In this document: positions 17,330 to 25,156 of the stretch, piece after piece
How the letters are laid out: each line of letters starts with the position of its first letter
How positions within the stretch are numbered: position 1 is the stretch's first letter
Origin: Zoogloeaceae bacterium
GTDB taxonomy: Bacteria > Pseudomonadota > Gammaproteobacteria > Burkholderiales > Rhodocyclaceae
Reading direction: 5' to 3'
Length of the DNA: 36,052 nucleotides
Assembly (NCBI GenBank): GCA_031259605.1
Contig: JAIRLE010000039.1
Location: 1-36,052 of the forward strand
Program-made: the position numbers and the translations under genes
Notes under the pieces: generated by a model
Database searches by the model: none
Told to the model about the DNA's origin: nothing
The model's input: only the letters and a program-made list of their open reading frames with translations

Positions 17330-18408
17330 GGGTTTTTTCCAGTGCGGGGCATGAGTTTAACTCTCTTTTCCATCCCGGCGGCCGGCAGCGCAATTTCTCG
17401 CAGCAGACGCGCCACGGGCGCTGGAATGCCGGATTCCAGCGCGTCGGTGATGGAAAGGCATTCCAGCGTGGCATCGTTCGTAACTGGCATCTTTTCCACC
17501 CGGTAGAGCAAGGGATGAATCTCCAGGCGGAAGTGAGTGAAGACATGGACGCGCGGCGGCAAGGACAAGGGAAAGTGATCGGCAAGTCCAAGGCGCGGCA
17601 AAAGCGCGGCATCCTCCGGCAACGCGTACAGACCGCCCCAGACGCCCGTCATCGGGCGGCGTTGCAGGAAGACATGCTCGCCATCGCTGACGATCAAGAA
17701 ACGCGCGACGCGGCGCGGTCCTTTGATTCGTGTTTTTGGCGCGGGCAGGCTTTCCACGCGGTTCTGCCGCAACGCCAGACAATCCGCGGCAAGCGGGCAA
17801 TTCGCGCAACGCGGCGCGCGGCGAGTGCATAGCGTTGCGCCCAAATCCATCAGTCCCTGGGTGTAGACGGGCATGTCGGATGCGGCGGGCAGCAGGGATT
17901 CGGCCTGTTTCCAGAGCATTTTTTCCACCGCGCCGACAGGCGCGCCTTCGATGGCAAAATAGCGGCAGAGCACCCGCTTGACGTTGCCGTCGAGAATGGC
18001 GGCGCGTTCATGGCTGACGAAAGCGGCAATAGCCGCCGCCGTGGAACGTCCGATGCCGGGCAACGCGGCCAGTTCCGCCGCCGTTCGCGGAAAATCCCCG
18101 GCATGATCCGTAACGATCCTGCGCGCGCAAAGATGCAGGTTGCGGGCGCGGGCGTAATACCCCATCCCCGCCCACAATGCCAGCACCGCTTCAACCGGCG
18201 CGGCGGCAAGCGTTCGCACATCGGGAAAACGCGCGACAAAACGGGGAAAAAGAGGAAGCACGACCGTCACCCGGGTTTGCTGCAACATGATTTCGGAAAG
18301 CCAGACCCGATACGCATCAGGCATTCCTTGCCACGGCAGATCGCGCCGACCATGCAGACGCTGCCAGTCGATGAGCGAACGGGCGAAAGCGGGAGATTCG
18401 AAAATCAT
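17326..18408 (-). CDS. mutY: A/G-specific adenine glycosylase MutY
   Basis: MutY (360 aa) removes adenine mispaired with 8-oxoguanine. From the ATG at 18408 the conserved start FARSLIDWQRLHGRRDLPWQ appears at once. Catalytic E39 (SEIMLQQTRV), helix-hairpin-helix LPGIGRSTAAAI (116-127) and D140 (ILDGNVKRV) are present. The [4Fe-4S] loop C194-x6-C201-x2-C204-x5-C210 is perfect, and a C-terminal NUDIX-like domain follows (VFLQRRPMTGVWGGLYALPE). The start codon is only 6 bases past the encoded CCA of tRNA-His and no Shine-Dalgarno is seen, so after tRNA 3' processing the mRNA would be nearly leaderless. An upstream start would lie inside the tRNA. Confidence 0.95.
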   Translation of the reverse strand: MIFESPAFARSLIDWQRLHGRRDLPWQGMPDAYRVWLSEIMLQQTRVTVVLPLFPRFVARFPDVRTLAAAPVEAVLALWAGMGYYARARNLHLCARRIVTDHAGDFPRTAAELAALPGIGRSTAAAIAAFVSHERAAILDGNVKRVLCRYFAIEGAPVGAVEKMLWKQAESLLPAASDMPVYTQGLMDLGATLCTRRAPRCANCPLAADCLALRQNRVESLPAPKTRIKGPRRVARFLIVSDGEHVFLQRRPMTGVWGGLYALPEDAALLPRLGLADHFPLSLPPRVHVFTHFRLEIHPLLYRVEKMPVTNDATLECLSITDALESGIPAPVARLLREIALPAAGMEKRVKLMPRTGKNP

Positions 18409-18414
18409 GGTAAC

Positions 18415-18491
18415 TGGGGCGACATACCGGGATCGAACCGGTGACACCTGGAGCCACAATCCAGTGCTCTACCAACTGAGCTAATGCCGCC
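18415..18491 (-). tRNA. tRNA-His (GTG anticodon)
   Basis: Reading the minus strand, GGCGGCATTAGCTCAGTTGG opens the molecule, with the extra G-1 typical of tRNA-His at 18491. The anticodon loop TTGTGGC contains GTG, and GGTTCGATCCC forms the T arm. The acceptor halves GCGGCAT and ATGTCGC pair (one G-U), with discriminator C73 and encoded CCA at 18417-18415. Third gene of the Pro-Arg-His tRNA cluster; mutY follows immediately. Confidence 0.95.
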
Positions 18492-18512
18492 ATTGCATAT
18501 GGGCTTGTTTCC

Positions 18513-18589
18513 TGGCGCACCCGGCGAGAATCGAACTCACAACCTACGGCTTAGAAGGCCGTTGCTCTATCCAGTTGAGCTACGGGCGC
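18513..18589 (-). tRNA. tRNA-Arg (TCT anticodon)
   Basis: On the minus strand GCGCCCGTAGCTCAACTGG begins the molecule. The anticodon stem ACGGC/GCCGT holds the loop CTTCTAA with anticodon TCT, and GAGTTCGATTC forms the T arm. The acceptor GCGCCCG pairs with CGGGTGC (one G-U), followed by G73 and encoded CCA. It reads the AGA/AGG arginine codons. It lies 21 bases upstream of tRNA-His. Confidence 0.95.
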
Positions 18590-18634
18590 CGATTTTCTGG
18601 CCTCGCCTGAAGACTGCCTCGCACGCTTTTACTT

Positions 18635-18711
18635 TGGTCGGGGCGGTGGGATTTGAACTCACGACCCTCTGCTCCCAAAGCAGATGCGCTACCAGACTGC
18701 GCTACGCCCCG
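18635..18711 (-). tRNA. tRNA-Pro (TGG anticodon)
   Basis: On the minus strand CGGGGCGTAGCGCAGTCTGG begins the molecule. The anticodon stem TCTGC/GCAGA holds TTTGGGA with anticodon TGG. The acceptor CGGGGCG/CGCCCCG pairs perfectly, followed by A73 and encoded CCA. First gene of the tRNA cluster, 12 bases from the -10 element of its promoter. Confidence 0.95.
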
Positions 18712-18722
18712 AAGAGACAGGC

Positions 18723-18751
18723 ATTCTATAGACCGTCCCCGGTTGCGTCAA
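18723..18751 (-). promoter_or_regulatory. Promoter of the tRNA-Pro-Arg-His cluster
   Basis: On the minus strand TTGACG (18751-18746), 17-bp spacer, TAGAAT (18728-18723). Transcription would start within a few bases of the 5' end of tRNA-Pro. No other strong promoter is seen before mutY, so this one may also feed mutY-dnaB-aroC-greB. Confidence 0.7.
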
Positions 18752-18893
18752 GGCGAACATTCGACCAGGAACGGCAAACCGATCGATGAAGCGGCGGCGA
18801 CCGACACTTGCCAGGTGCGCTCGCCGACGGTCAGGCGCCGTCCTTCCAGCAAGAAGCCGTGTCGTCATCATGAACAAGCGATGTCACGTTTTC

Positions 18894-18922
18894 TTGCAAA
18901 GCGCGGACGTTTCTGATATTAA
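18894..18922 (+). promoter_or_regulatory. Promoter of dksA
   Basis: TTGCAA (18894-18899), 17-bp spacer, TATTAA (18917-18922), followed by a ~20-base leader with AGGGA before the dksA ATG. The match is moderate at both hexamers. Confidence 0.55.
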
Positions 18923-18949
18923 GTGCGCTTTCGTCAATCAGGGACAGCC

Positions 18950-19375
18950 ATGGAAGAATATCTGCTGCAAAAGCATTTTGCCCCTTACACGCCAAAGCGC
19001 GGTGAAAAATACATGAGCGCTGGTCAGCTCAAACATTTCCGGGCCATCCTGGAAAACGTCAAAAAAGGGTTGGGCGAGGACATAGACCGCACGGTGCATA
19101 CCATGCAGGATGAAGCGACGATCTTTGCCGATCCCAATGACCGCGCCAGTCAGGAGACCGACATCGCCATTGAGTTGCGCAACCGCGATCGGGAACGCAA
19201 ACTCATCAAGAAAATCGACGAGACGCTGGCGCGTATCGATTCGGGCGATTACGGCTATTGCGACAAATGTGGCGTGGAAATCGGCATCAAGCGCCTGGAG
19301 GCGCGTCCCACCGCCACGCTCTGCATCGACTGCAAGACGCTGGACGAAATGAAGGAAAAACAGATGGCGAAATAA
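18950..19375 (+). CDS. dksA: RNA polymerase-binding transcription factor DksA
   Basis: DksA (141 aa) binds in the RNA polymerase secondary channel and works with ppGpp in the stringent response. The coiled-coil tip motif DPNDRAS gives D61, D64 and A66, equivalent to the DxxDxA of E. coli DksA. The zinc finger is C104-x2-C107-x17-C125-x2-C128 with all four cysteines, so this is the zinc-dependent form. The ATG at 18950 has AGGGA five bases upstream and is preferred to an in-frame GTG at 18923, which overlaps the promoter. The gene converges on rho and shares a terminator with it. Its neighbours include tRNA genes and greB, another secondary-channel factor, 4.5 kb away. Confidence 0.95.
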   Translation: MEEYLLQKHFAPYTPKRGEKYMSAGQLKHFRAILENVKKGLGEDIDRTVHTMQDEATIFADPNDRASQETDIAIELRNRDRERKLIKKIDETLARIDSGDYGYCDKCGVEIGIKRLEARPTATLCIDCKTLDEMKEKQMAK

Positions 19376-19415
19376 GCCGCCGCCGTCTCGTGCGCCACGT
19401 CCGCGCGCCACAAAC

Positions 19416-19443
19416 AAAAAAGGAACCGCCCGGTTCCTTTTTT
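19416..19443. terminator. Bidirectional intrinsic terminator between dksA and rho
   Basis: AAAAAAGGAACCG (19416-19428) pairs with CGGTTCCTTTTTT (19431-19443) around a CC loop. The stem is flanked by A on one side and T on the other, so it gives a GC-stem plus U-tract in both directions. It lies between the convergent dksA and rho genes. Confidence 0.9.
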
Positions 19444-19449
19444 TCGACG

Positions 19450-19471
19450 CATCCGCGCACAGGCGCGGATG
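19450..19471 (-). terminator. Second hairpin downstream of rho
   Basis: CATCCGCGC (19450-19458) and GCGCGGATG (19463-19471) form a perfect 9-bp stem with a tetraloop 20 bases past the rho stop. On the minus strand it is followed by CGTCGAAAAAAA, not T, so it is more likely an mRNA 3'-end protector ahead of the true terminator. Confidence 0.4.
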
Positions 19472-19490
19472 GAAGGCAAAACCTGCTCCG

Positions 19491-20750
19491 CTATCCCCGG
19501 CGCATGGCGTCGAAGAATTCGCCGTTGCTCTTGGTTGCCTTGATCTTGTCGAGCAGGAATTCCATCGCTTCCAGATCGTCCATCGGGTAGAGGAGTTTGC
19601 GCAGTACCCACATCTTTTGCAGCACGTCGGGTTTCAAAAGCAACTCCTCGCGGCGGGTGCCGGAGCGGTTGACGTTGATGGCCGGATACATGCGCTTTTC
19701 CGACATGCGTCGATCCAGATGGATTTCCATGTTGCCGGTGCCCTTGAATTCCTCGTAGATCACATCGTCCATGCGCGAGCCGGTTTCGATCAGGGCGGTG
19801 GCGATGATGGTCAGCGAGCCGCCTTCCTCGATGTTGCGCGCCGCGCCGAAGAAGCGCTTGGGCTTTTGCAGGGCGTTGGCGTCCACGCCGCCGGTCAGTA
19901 CCTTGCCGGAGGCGGGCTGCACGGTGTTGTAGGCGCGCGCCAGCCGGGTGATGGAGTCGAGCAGGATGATCACATCTTTTTTCATTTCCACCAGGCGCTT
20001 GGCTTTTTCGATCACCATTTCGGCAACCTGCACGTGGCGGGTGGCCGGTTCGTCGAAGGTGGAGGCCACCACTTCGCCGCGTACGGTGCGGGTCATTTCG
20101 GTGACTTCTTCCGGACGCTCGTCGATCAAGAGCACGATCAGCACTGCTTCCGGGTGGTTCGTGGTCAAGGCGTGGGCGATATGCTGCATCATCACGGTCT
20201 TGCCGGATTTTGGCGGCGAGACGATAAGGCCGCGCTGCCCCGCGCCAATGGGGGCGATCATGTCGATTACCCGGCTGGTGATGTTTTCCTCGGCCTTGAT
20301 GTCGCGTTCGAGATGCAGATGCCGCGTGGGATGCAGCGGCGTCAGGTTTTCGAACATCAGTTTGTTCTTGGTGACTTCCGGCAGTTCGCCATTGATCGTG
20401 TCCAGCTTGGTGAGCGCCGAATAACGCTCGCCGTCCTTGGGCGTGCGAATTTCGCCTTCGATGGAATCGCCCGTCCTCAAATTGAAGCGGCGGATTTGTG
20501 AAGGCGAGACGTAGATGTCGTCGGTGTTGGCTTGGTAGGAAGTGTCCGGCGAACGGAGAAAACCAAAGCCATCAGAGAGGATTTCCAGCGCGCCATCGCC
20601 GTAGATGGGTTCGCCTTTCTTGGCGTGGGCGCGCAGGATGGAAAAAATCAGTTCGTGTTTTCTGAGGCGATTGGCGGCGTCGATATTGAAGCTGGCGGCC
20701 ATTTCGACCAGCTGGCTGACGTGCAGGGACTTGAGTTCGGAAAGGTGCAT
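19491..20750 (-). CDS. rho: Transcription termination factor Rho
   Basis: Rho is the hexameric RNA helicase that ends untranslated transcripts. I use the ATG at 20750 ([18 protein letters not shown]), which gives 419 residues, the length of E. coli Rho; the 56-codon upstream extension is leader. The N-terminal RNA-binding (cold-shock-like) domain has [19 protein letters not shown] (in part). Walker A is [12 protein letters not shown], Walker B region [16 protein letters not shown], and the Q-loop/R-loop [21 protein letters not shown] (in part). It follows trxA, as in enterobacteria. No Shine-Dalgarno is evident. Confidence 0.97.
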   Translation of the reverse strand: MHLSELKSLHVSQLVEMAASFNIDAANRLRKHELIFSILRAHAKKGEPIYGDGALEILSDGFGFLRSPDTSYQANTDDIYVSPSQIRRFNLRTGDSIEGEIRTPKDGERYSALTKLDTINGELPEVTKNKLMFENLTPLHPTRHLHLERDIKAEENITSRVIDMIAPIGAGQRGLIVSPPKSGKTVMMQHIAHALTTNHPEAVLIVLLIDERPEEVTEMTRTVRGEVVASTFDEPATRHVQVAEMVIEKAKRLVEMKKDVIILLDSITRLARAYNTVQPASGKVLTGGVDANALQKPKRFFGAARNIEEGGSLTIIATALIETGSRMDDVIYEEFKGTGNMEIHLDRRMSEKRMYPAINVNRSGTRREELLLKPDVLQKMWVLRKLLYPMDDLEAMEFLLDKIKATKSNGEFFDAMRRG

Positions 20751-20870
20751 TGGCGTTGCTGCGAAAAGAGAGGAAGGACAGGATGGAAAGCGCGTGGGCA
20801 ACGCGTTCCGTGAGATGGGGGAAAAGAAAACTGAAGAAGGAAAAGTGAAAAAGCGCCTGGAAGAATATTT
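20751..20870 (-). promoter_or_regulatory. Pyrimidine-rich rho leader (possible autoregulatory rut site)
   Basis: On the RNA strand the ~120 bases before rho contain long stretches almost free of G, e.g. CACTTTTCCTTCTTCAG, TTTTCTTTTCCCCCATCTCA and CCATCCTGTCCTTCCTCTCT. They are rich in the YC dinucleotides that Rho binds. E. coli rho is known to attenuate its own transcription in its leader. The site is inferred from composition. Confidence 0.4.
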
Positions 20871-20901
20871 TTTGTGTGCCCAAGCGCGCAGGGTAGGGAA
20901 A

Positions 20902-21237
20902 TCAGAGCGCGTTGTCAATCATGGCGACCAGTTGTGATTTGCTTTGCGCTCCGGTGCGGGCATCTTCCGGGTTGCCGCCCTTGAACAGCATCAGGGTCGG
21001 CACACCGCGCACATTGTAGCGGGAGGCGATTTCGCCGTCCGTATCGATATTGAGTTTTCCGAACTTGATTTTTCCCGCGTAATCGGCGGCCACGGTCTCG
21101 AATGCGGGCATCATCATCCGGCAGGGCTGACACCACGGCGCCCAGTAATCCACGAGCACGGGAAGCGCTGAATTGAGCACTTCCGTTTCAAAATTTTCTG
21201 CGGTAATCGAAAGAATCGGGCTTGTTGCTTCGGTCAT
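20902..21237 (-). CDS. trxA: Thioredoxin with a CQPC active site
   Basis: A 111-residue thioredoxin that reduces protein disulfides, including those of ribonucleotide reductase. The start at 21237 ([16 protein letters not shown]) has GAGG five bases upstream; the longer frame to 21315 is non-coding. The fold is standard: [13 protein letters not shown] at 25-36, the cis-Pro motif RGVPTLMLF near 78-86, and [12 protein letters not shown] at the end. The active site is W35-C36-Q37-P38-C39; the usual Gly between the cysteines is Gln, read from codon CAG. The dipeptide sets redox potential and partner choice, so this is a noteworthy variant. It is upstream of rho. Confidence 0.93.
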   Translation of the reverse strand: MTEATSPILSITAENFETEVLNSALPVLVDYWAPWCQPCRMMMPAFETVAADYAGKIKFGKLNIDTDGEIASRYNVRGVPTLMLFKGGNPEDARTGAQSKSQLVAMIDNAL

Positions 21238-21305
21238 GACATCCTCTGGAAATGTTCGCGCAATGGGGAGTTCAGGCGCTTTCCGGCGCCGCAAAACAGG
21301 TATGG

Positions 21306-21334
21306 AGTATAGCAAAAGCGCACATCCTACCCAA
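21306..21334 (-). promoter_or_regulatory. Promoter of trxA(-rho)
   Basis: On the minus strand TTGGGT (21334-21329), 17-bp spacer, TATACT (21311-21306). The -10 is strong and the -35 partial. It is the only good candidate between the exopolysaccharide operon and trxA. Confidence 0.55.
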
Positions 21335-21376
21335 GAATGCGGCGGATGAAAAGCCGCATCCGCATCCGCGCCACGC

Positions 21377-21410
21377 AGGCGTCAAAAAGCAGGGGTTTAT
21401 TTTTGCGCCT
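21377..21410 (-). terminator. Hairpin after the exopolysaccharide operon (terminator candidate)
   Basis: AGGCGTCAAAAA (21377-21388) and TTTTTGCGCCT (21400-21410) pair with one bulged base around an 11-base loop. It starts 5 bases past the stop codon of the last gene of the operon. The stem itself contains A/T runs, but no clean T-tract follows the hairpin. Confidence 0.4.
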
Positions 21411-21414
21411 CCTG

Positions 21415-22512
21415 CTAATCCGAGCGTCTGACATGGCGTCTCCACAACTGCCAGACGCCATAGGCCAGGCCGAAGGCCAGACCGCCGGGGCGGCAGGAAT
21501 AAAAACGCCAGCGCCGGTGTTCGATCTGACCACTCATGCGCTCGCGCAACTGGTGGCGGGAATGTGAACGGCGCACCCGGGAAGCGTCGATCCACTGCCA
21601 GCCTTCGTCCAGACCCCAGCGTATCCATTCGTCCAGCAACAGACGACCGCTGCCAAGGGCGGCATAGGCGGGCATGAACGCCAGGCTGTAGTCGTACAGG
21701 CGTCCCTGTTCCAGCAGGCCGAGACGATAGCTGATGCAGCGCCCCTCATGTTCCAGCAGCACCGCGCGCACACGGTCTTCCGCCGCGAGGGCGCGCAGCG
21801 CTTCCGTGGTTGCCGCCACATTGTCGGAGCTGAAGATGCCGACATCTTGCGCGCCTTTCCAGCTGATCCGTTCGACGGCGCAAATCCGCGCCAGCAGCGC
21901 GTCCATCGTGTCGGCATCCGGCCTTGCCCGGCGCGGCGCGGCACCGATGGCGGCGCTGCGCTTTCTTGCCCGGCGCAATTTATACCGCGCATCTCCCGCG
22001 GGTTCGTCGCGATCTTTTGCGCACACGCGATATTCGGGCACGAGGCAGATCAGACGGTTCTCCCAACGAAAACTGCCGCGTCTTCCCCATGCCGTAAGGC
22101 CGGCGTTACTGGCTGGCGCCGGGAGAATTTCATCCAGTTGCAGCAGGGCATGGGGCAAGGCGCGGCGGATACGCGGCAAGGCATCCATCAATACGGCTTC
22201 CTGCCCCGGCTCGACGGCCAGAACGATGCGATCCGCAAGAGGATAGCCAAGATGACGCACTACCCGCAACGGCAGTCCGGCTTGGCGCTCGCGGCAATGG
22301 AGCAGCGGCAGGCACAGGACAAGACGCGCATCCTGCCAGGCAATCAGCACATGCAGCGTTTGCCCTGGCCGCAAATGACGCGCCATTGCCCGTAGCCAGG
22401 ACAGGCGATTGAAAGGCGTAAATGTCGGCAGGCGGAGAAGAAGCTCATTGTAGGCAGCCGCCGGAAAAGCTCCGGCTTCCAGATCGTCATGCCATGCAAA
22501 ACGCGCCGTCAT
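21415..22512 (-). CDS. CelD/BcsL-like (GNAT/FemAB fold) acyltransferase, end of the exopolysaccharide operon
   Basis: A 365-residue protein starting at the ATG at 22512, which overlaps the TGA of the preceding gene as ATGA. The N-terminal half contains TPFNRLSWLRAMARHL and a LHVLIAWQDARLVLCLPLL strand region. The C-terminal half has the CelD-type acetyltransferase core: LVPEYRV..YKLRRARKR, VLLEHEGRCISYRLGLLEQGRLYDYSLAF (in part), and the late SGRLLLDEWIRWGLDEG. These soluble proteins accompany cellulose and exopolysaccharide loci and are thought to transfer acyl or aminoacyl groups to sugars or precursors. The donor and acceptor cannot be read here. It is the last gene before the operon's terminator candidate. 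Confidence 0.7.
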   Translation of the reverse strand: MTARFAWHDDLEAGAFPAAAYNELLLRLPTFTPFNRLSWLRAMARHLRPGQTLHVLIAWQDARLVLCLPLLHCRERQAGLPLRVVRHLGYPLADRIVLAVEPGQEAVLMDALPRIRRALPHALLQLDEILPAPASNAGLTAWGRRGSFRWENRLICLVPEYRVCAKDRDEPAGDARYKLRRARKRSAAIGAAPRRARPDADTMDALLARICAVERISWKGAQDVGIFSSDNVAATTEALRALAAEDRVRAVLLEHEGRCISYRLGLLEQGRLYDYSLAFMPAYAALGSGRLLLDEWIRWGLDEGWQWIDASRVRRSHSRHQLRERMSGQIEHRRWRFYSCRPGGLAFGLAYGVWQLWRRHVRRSD

Positions 22513-23198
22513 TCCGATCTCTGCGGCGAAATACGGTTGCGATCCGGTTTGCGCAAGGAGGAAAAACGCGGTTCGCGGTAAGCGCATATGTGCGTGAAAT
22601 GCAGAAAACCAAACAGGGTGTAGACATGCGTCGCTTCTCCGGTTTCCCTGAATCCCATGTGCATGTGCATCGCTAGCGCGGGCAGGTTGCGCGTATCCAT
22701 CAGAGAGCGGACAACATGACAACCGAGTTCATGATGCCCTTGCTCGCAAAGCGCGCGCAGGTAGCGCAAGGGCACCCCCGTATTGCGGTACGGTTCGGCA
22801 ACCTCGCCGGCGAACTGATACATATGGCCCGGCGGCAGGCGAATCCAGCGGCGATACAGCGGTTCGTAGTAATCCCGGTTGGTCATCCACACCATGCCGA
22901 TGGCGTCGCCGTTTTCATCCGCGAACGCGTCGCCACGCACGCCTTCCTTGGCAAGCAGTTTGCGCGCGGCGGGCAGGTAATGCGCAAAATGTTTTTCCAG
23001 CTTCGGCAGGGTTTCTTCATCGATGCGCACATGTTCCCAACGATACGCCTTCAGGCGCTTGGATAACGGCGCTTCCAGCGAACGTTCCACGGTCAGCAAT
23101 TCCTGGCACCGGTAGATGAAACGTTGGCACAGTACGCGCAGCGTGCCGCGCCAACCCTTGCGCCGGATTTTGCCGAGCAATTCCGCCAGCGGCCTCAT
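22509..23198 (-). CDS. GNAT-family acetyltransferase of the exopolysaccharide operon
   Basis: A 229-residue protein starting at the ATG at 23198, in ATGA overlap with the gene before it and ending in ATGA overlap with the next. The N-terminus is basic (LGKIRRKGWRGTLRVLCQR). The GNAT core is seen as GDAIGMVWMTNRDYY (strand pair) and QFAGEVAEPYRNTGVPLRYLRALCEQ (in part; an acetyl-CoA pyrophosphate loop in variant form). It continues as CHVVRSLMDTRNLPALAMHMHMGFRETGEATHVYTLFG (in part), where N-x-P-A and GF are typical GNAT beta6/beta7 features. It probably N- or O-acylates a sugar of the polymer; this is inferred from context. Confidence 0.7.
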   Translation of the reverse strand: MRPLAELLGKIRRKGWRGTLRVLCQRFIYRCQELLTVERSLEAPLSKRLKAYRWEHVRIDEETLPKLEKHFAHYLPAARKLLAKEGVRGDAFADENGDAIGMVWMTNRDYYEPLYRRWIRLPPGHMYQFAGEVAEPYRNTGVPLRYLRALCEQGHHELGCHVVRSLMDTRNLPALAMHMHMGFRETGEATHVYTLFGFLHFTHICAYREPRFSSLRKPDRNRISPQRSE

Positions 23199-25156
23199 GG
23201 CGTCTTCCAGCTCAGGGCAAACAGGGTTTCGCCCGGCACGTTGAAACGCGGACGGGATCCGCCGCAATCCAGTTTCACCGCGCGCGCGCGGTTATCGGAG
23301 CCGAAAAATTCGAGTTTCGCGCTCACCTGACAAAGACCATCGGCTCCCGACAGGCTTATCTGTTGCAAGCGCCTGCTCTTGTTTACCCCCAGCAGGCCAT
23401 GCCGTTTGCCGTCGCGCATGGCGAGCGCATCCACTTCAAAGGCGTTGTTGTCCAGCGCCTCGACCTGGGACAACCAGTGATTGCGAATGAATTGTTGCGC
23501 AAGGCCGACCGGGCGCGGTTCAAAATTTCCCGCCCCACGCTCCCGCAGCATACCCTTGGCGTGACCTGCGTCATCGGCAACCAGAAACCAGTTGAGCATA
23601 TCCAGCAAACCGTCACGGGAAGCGTTGATGACGACCGAAGCCCACCACAACGCCGCAAAATTCGTATCCTGCTGGTAGACGCTGACACTGGAGCCGCTGG
23701 AAATATTGGTTTGGTTGAGCAGCAGCGCCTTCTTCGGACGACCGTCGGCATCCCTGCCCACCAGTCTGGCGGCAGCCTGGACATTGTCGCGATAACGGCG
23801 CGTGGCAAAAAGGTCGCGTACCATCCATTCGTGCCAGACAATGGCGTCAATGTCGTTTTCGTAACGCCGCAACAGCCTTTCCGTCCAGATCATGCCGCGG
23901 CGCGCGTTTGCGTCTCCATCATGGAAAGGGCCATTGATGAAACGCGAACTGGCGGGGACGGCAATGCGCACACCGGCGTCGCGCGCCCTGGAATTTCCCC
24001 GCACCCGTCGCACGAGCGCGTCAAAATAACGCTCGAAGCTGGCGTAATCCGGGTAGTTGAGATTGGGTTCATCGGCAAGGGACAGATAGTGAATGCCGCC
24101 GGATTTCAGCCGGGCGCTGTCGGCCAGCCAGGCATCCACTCCGGCCAGAGTCTGCTGGTCGTCGGCAAGCACGGCGCGGCGTCCGCTTCCGGCCAGCAAG
24201 GTGAGATCGAAATCAATGCCGAAACGCTCGCCATACTGGCGACGAAAACCGATTTCGCGTTCCGGTTGCCGGGGAAGCACATCGACGAAACTGTAATAAT
24301 TTGCCGCCTGCGGCGCCAGGGCATCGAGGGCGGCAAATCCCGATTCCGGCCATGCCGCATAAGGCAGGCCAAGACCCAGACGCGGTGCGGCACCAAGGAT
24401 GTTCCCGGACAGCGTCAATTCCACCATGCCGGAAGGGTAGTCCAGGCGATGCAGATGTTCCGGTTTTTGCGCGAACAGGTTGTCCGCGCCATCCAGCCAG
24501 AAGGCTGCCTTGCCGCTGCCTTCCAGGGTAAGACGCCAGATTTCGTCCTGTTTCGACTCCGGCAACGGCATGCGGTCGAAGCTCGAATATTGCGCGTATT
24601 GCTGCAAATTCAGGCGCAGGGTCTGGCTGTCGGACAGGCGCGTTGCCCGCAACGCATGAACGCCGCCATGATGCTTGCCGCCGAGTACGGCTTTCTCGCC
24701 CGCCGCCACGCGAAAATAAAATTCGGAATTGCGGGGCACATCGGCGCAAAAATGCACCTTGGCAGGCTCGAATTGCGCGGCGGTGTCCGCATCGTGCGTC
24801 ACGTGGTAATTGCGAAAACTGTAGCCCGGAATACCCAGGCGATAGTCGGCATTGCCGGCTTTCAGGATAAAGGCGTATTCGCCGTGCGTCTGGTCGGCAT
24901 GGATGTCCAGTTGTTCCACCAGTTTCCCGTTGCCGTCCAGCAGGTAAACCCGCTCGCTGTTGGCCTCGGCCTGCCAGGCCGCCTGCCAGCGCAGTTGCAC
25001 GGACTCGGCAGGTGCCGATGGGCGCAGGTACAGGCTGCCGTCGCGGACGGCGCCCCATTCCACGGAGCCGCCGCGTGAGGTCGACATCAACGCGAAGGGC
25101 AAGCCGAGCGTCAGCAGCAAAGCCAGGGCAAACCACTTGCGGTTTTTCAGCATCAT
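23195..25156 (-). CDS. Exported or membrane-anchored glycoside-hydrolase-like protein of the exopolysaccharide operon
   Basis: A 653-residue protein. The start at 25156 overlaps the previous TGA as ATGA, and AAGGAG lies five bases upstream. Residues 1-24 (KNRKWFALALLLTLGLPFALM) are a signal peptide or anchor. Residues ~30-310 are beta-rich and may be carbohydrate-binding. From ~320 on the sequence looks like a TIM-barrel glycosidase: YLSLADEPNLNYPDYASFERYF with a Glu near 362, and IDAIVWHEWMVRD with a Glu near 442. This is a pair of acidic residues at strand ends, as in clan A hydrolases. A small beta domain ends the protein. I cannot name a GH family. It could trim or release the polymer in the periplasm. 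Confidence 0.6.
   Translation of the reverse strand: MMLKNRKWFALALLLTLGLPFALMSTSRGGSVEWGAVRDGSLYLRPSAPAESVQLRWQAAWQAEANSERVYLLDGNGKLVEQLDIHADQTHGEYAFILKAGNADYRLGIPGYSFRNYHVTHDADTAAQFEPAKVHFCADVPRNSEFYFRVAAGEKAVLGGKHHGGVHALRATRLSDSQTLRLNLQQYAQYSSFDRMPLPESKQDEIWRLTLEGSGKAAFWLDGADNLFAQKPEHLHRLDYPSGMVELTLSGNILGAAPRLGLGLPYAAWPESGFAALDALAPQAANYYSFVDVLPRQPEREIGFRRQYGERFGIDFDLTLLAGSGRRAVLADDQQTLAGVDAWLADSARLKSGGIHYLSLADEPNLNYPDYASFERYFDALVRRVRGNSRARDAGVRIAVPASSRFINGPFHDGDANARRGMIWTERLLRRYENDIDAIVWHEWMVRDLFATRRYRDNVQAAARLVGRDADGRPKKALLLNQTNISSGSSVSVYQQDTNFAALWWASVVINASRDGLLDMLNWFLVADDAGHAKGMLRERGAGNFEPRPVGLAQQFIRNHWLSQVEALDNNAFEVDALAMRDGKRHGLLGVNKSRRLQQISLSGADGLCQVSAKLEFFGSDNRARAVKLDCGGSRPRFNVPGETLFALSWKTP

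Noticed and set aside
18412-18459. Upstream extension of mutY
   Set aside because: It would begin inside the tRNA-His gene.
18712-18893. Protein-like minus-strand string (FLLEGRRLTVGERTWQVSV) between the tRNA cluster and dksA
   Set aside because: Only about 38 codons follow two stops, there is no start codon with a ribosome site, and the tRNA promoter overlaps its end. It may be a remnant of a gene but cannot be supported as one.
21238-21305. Longer thioredoxin reading frame to 21315
   Set aside because: The extra 26 residues are not thioredoxin-like, the trxA promoter -10 lies within it, and the ATG at 21237 has a good ribosome site.
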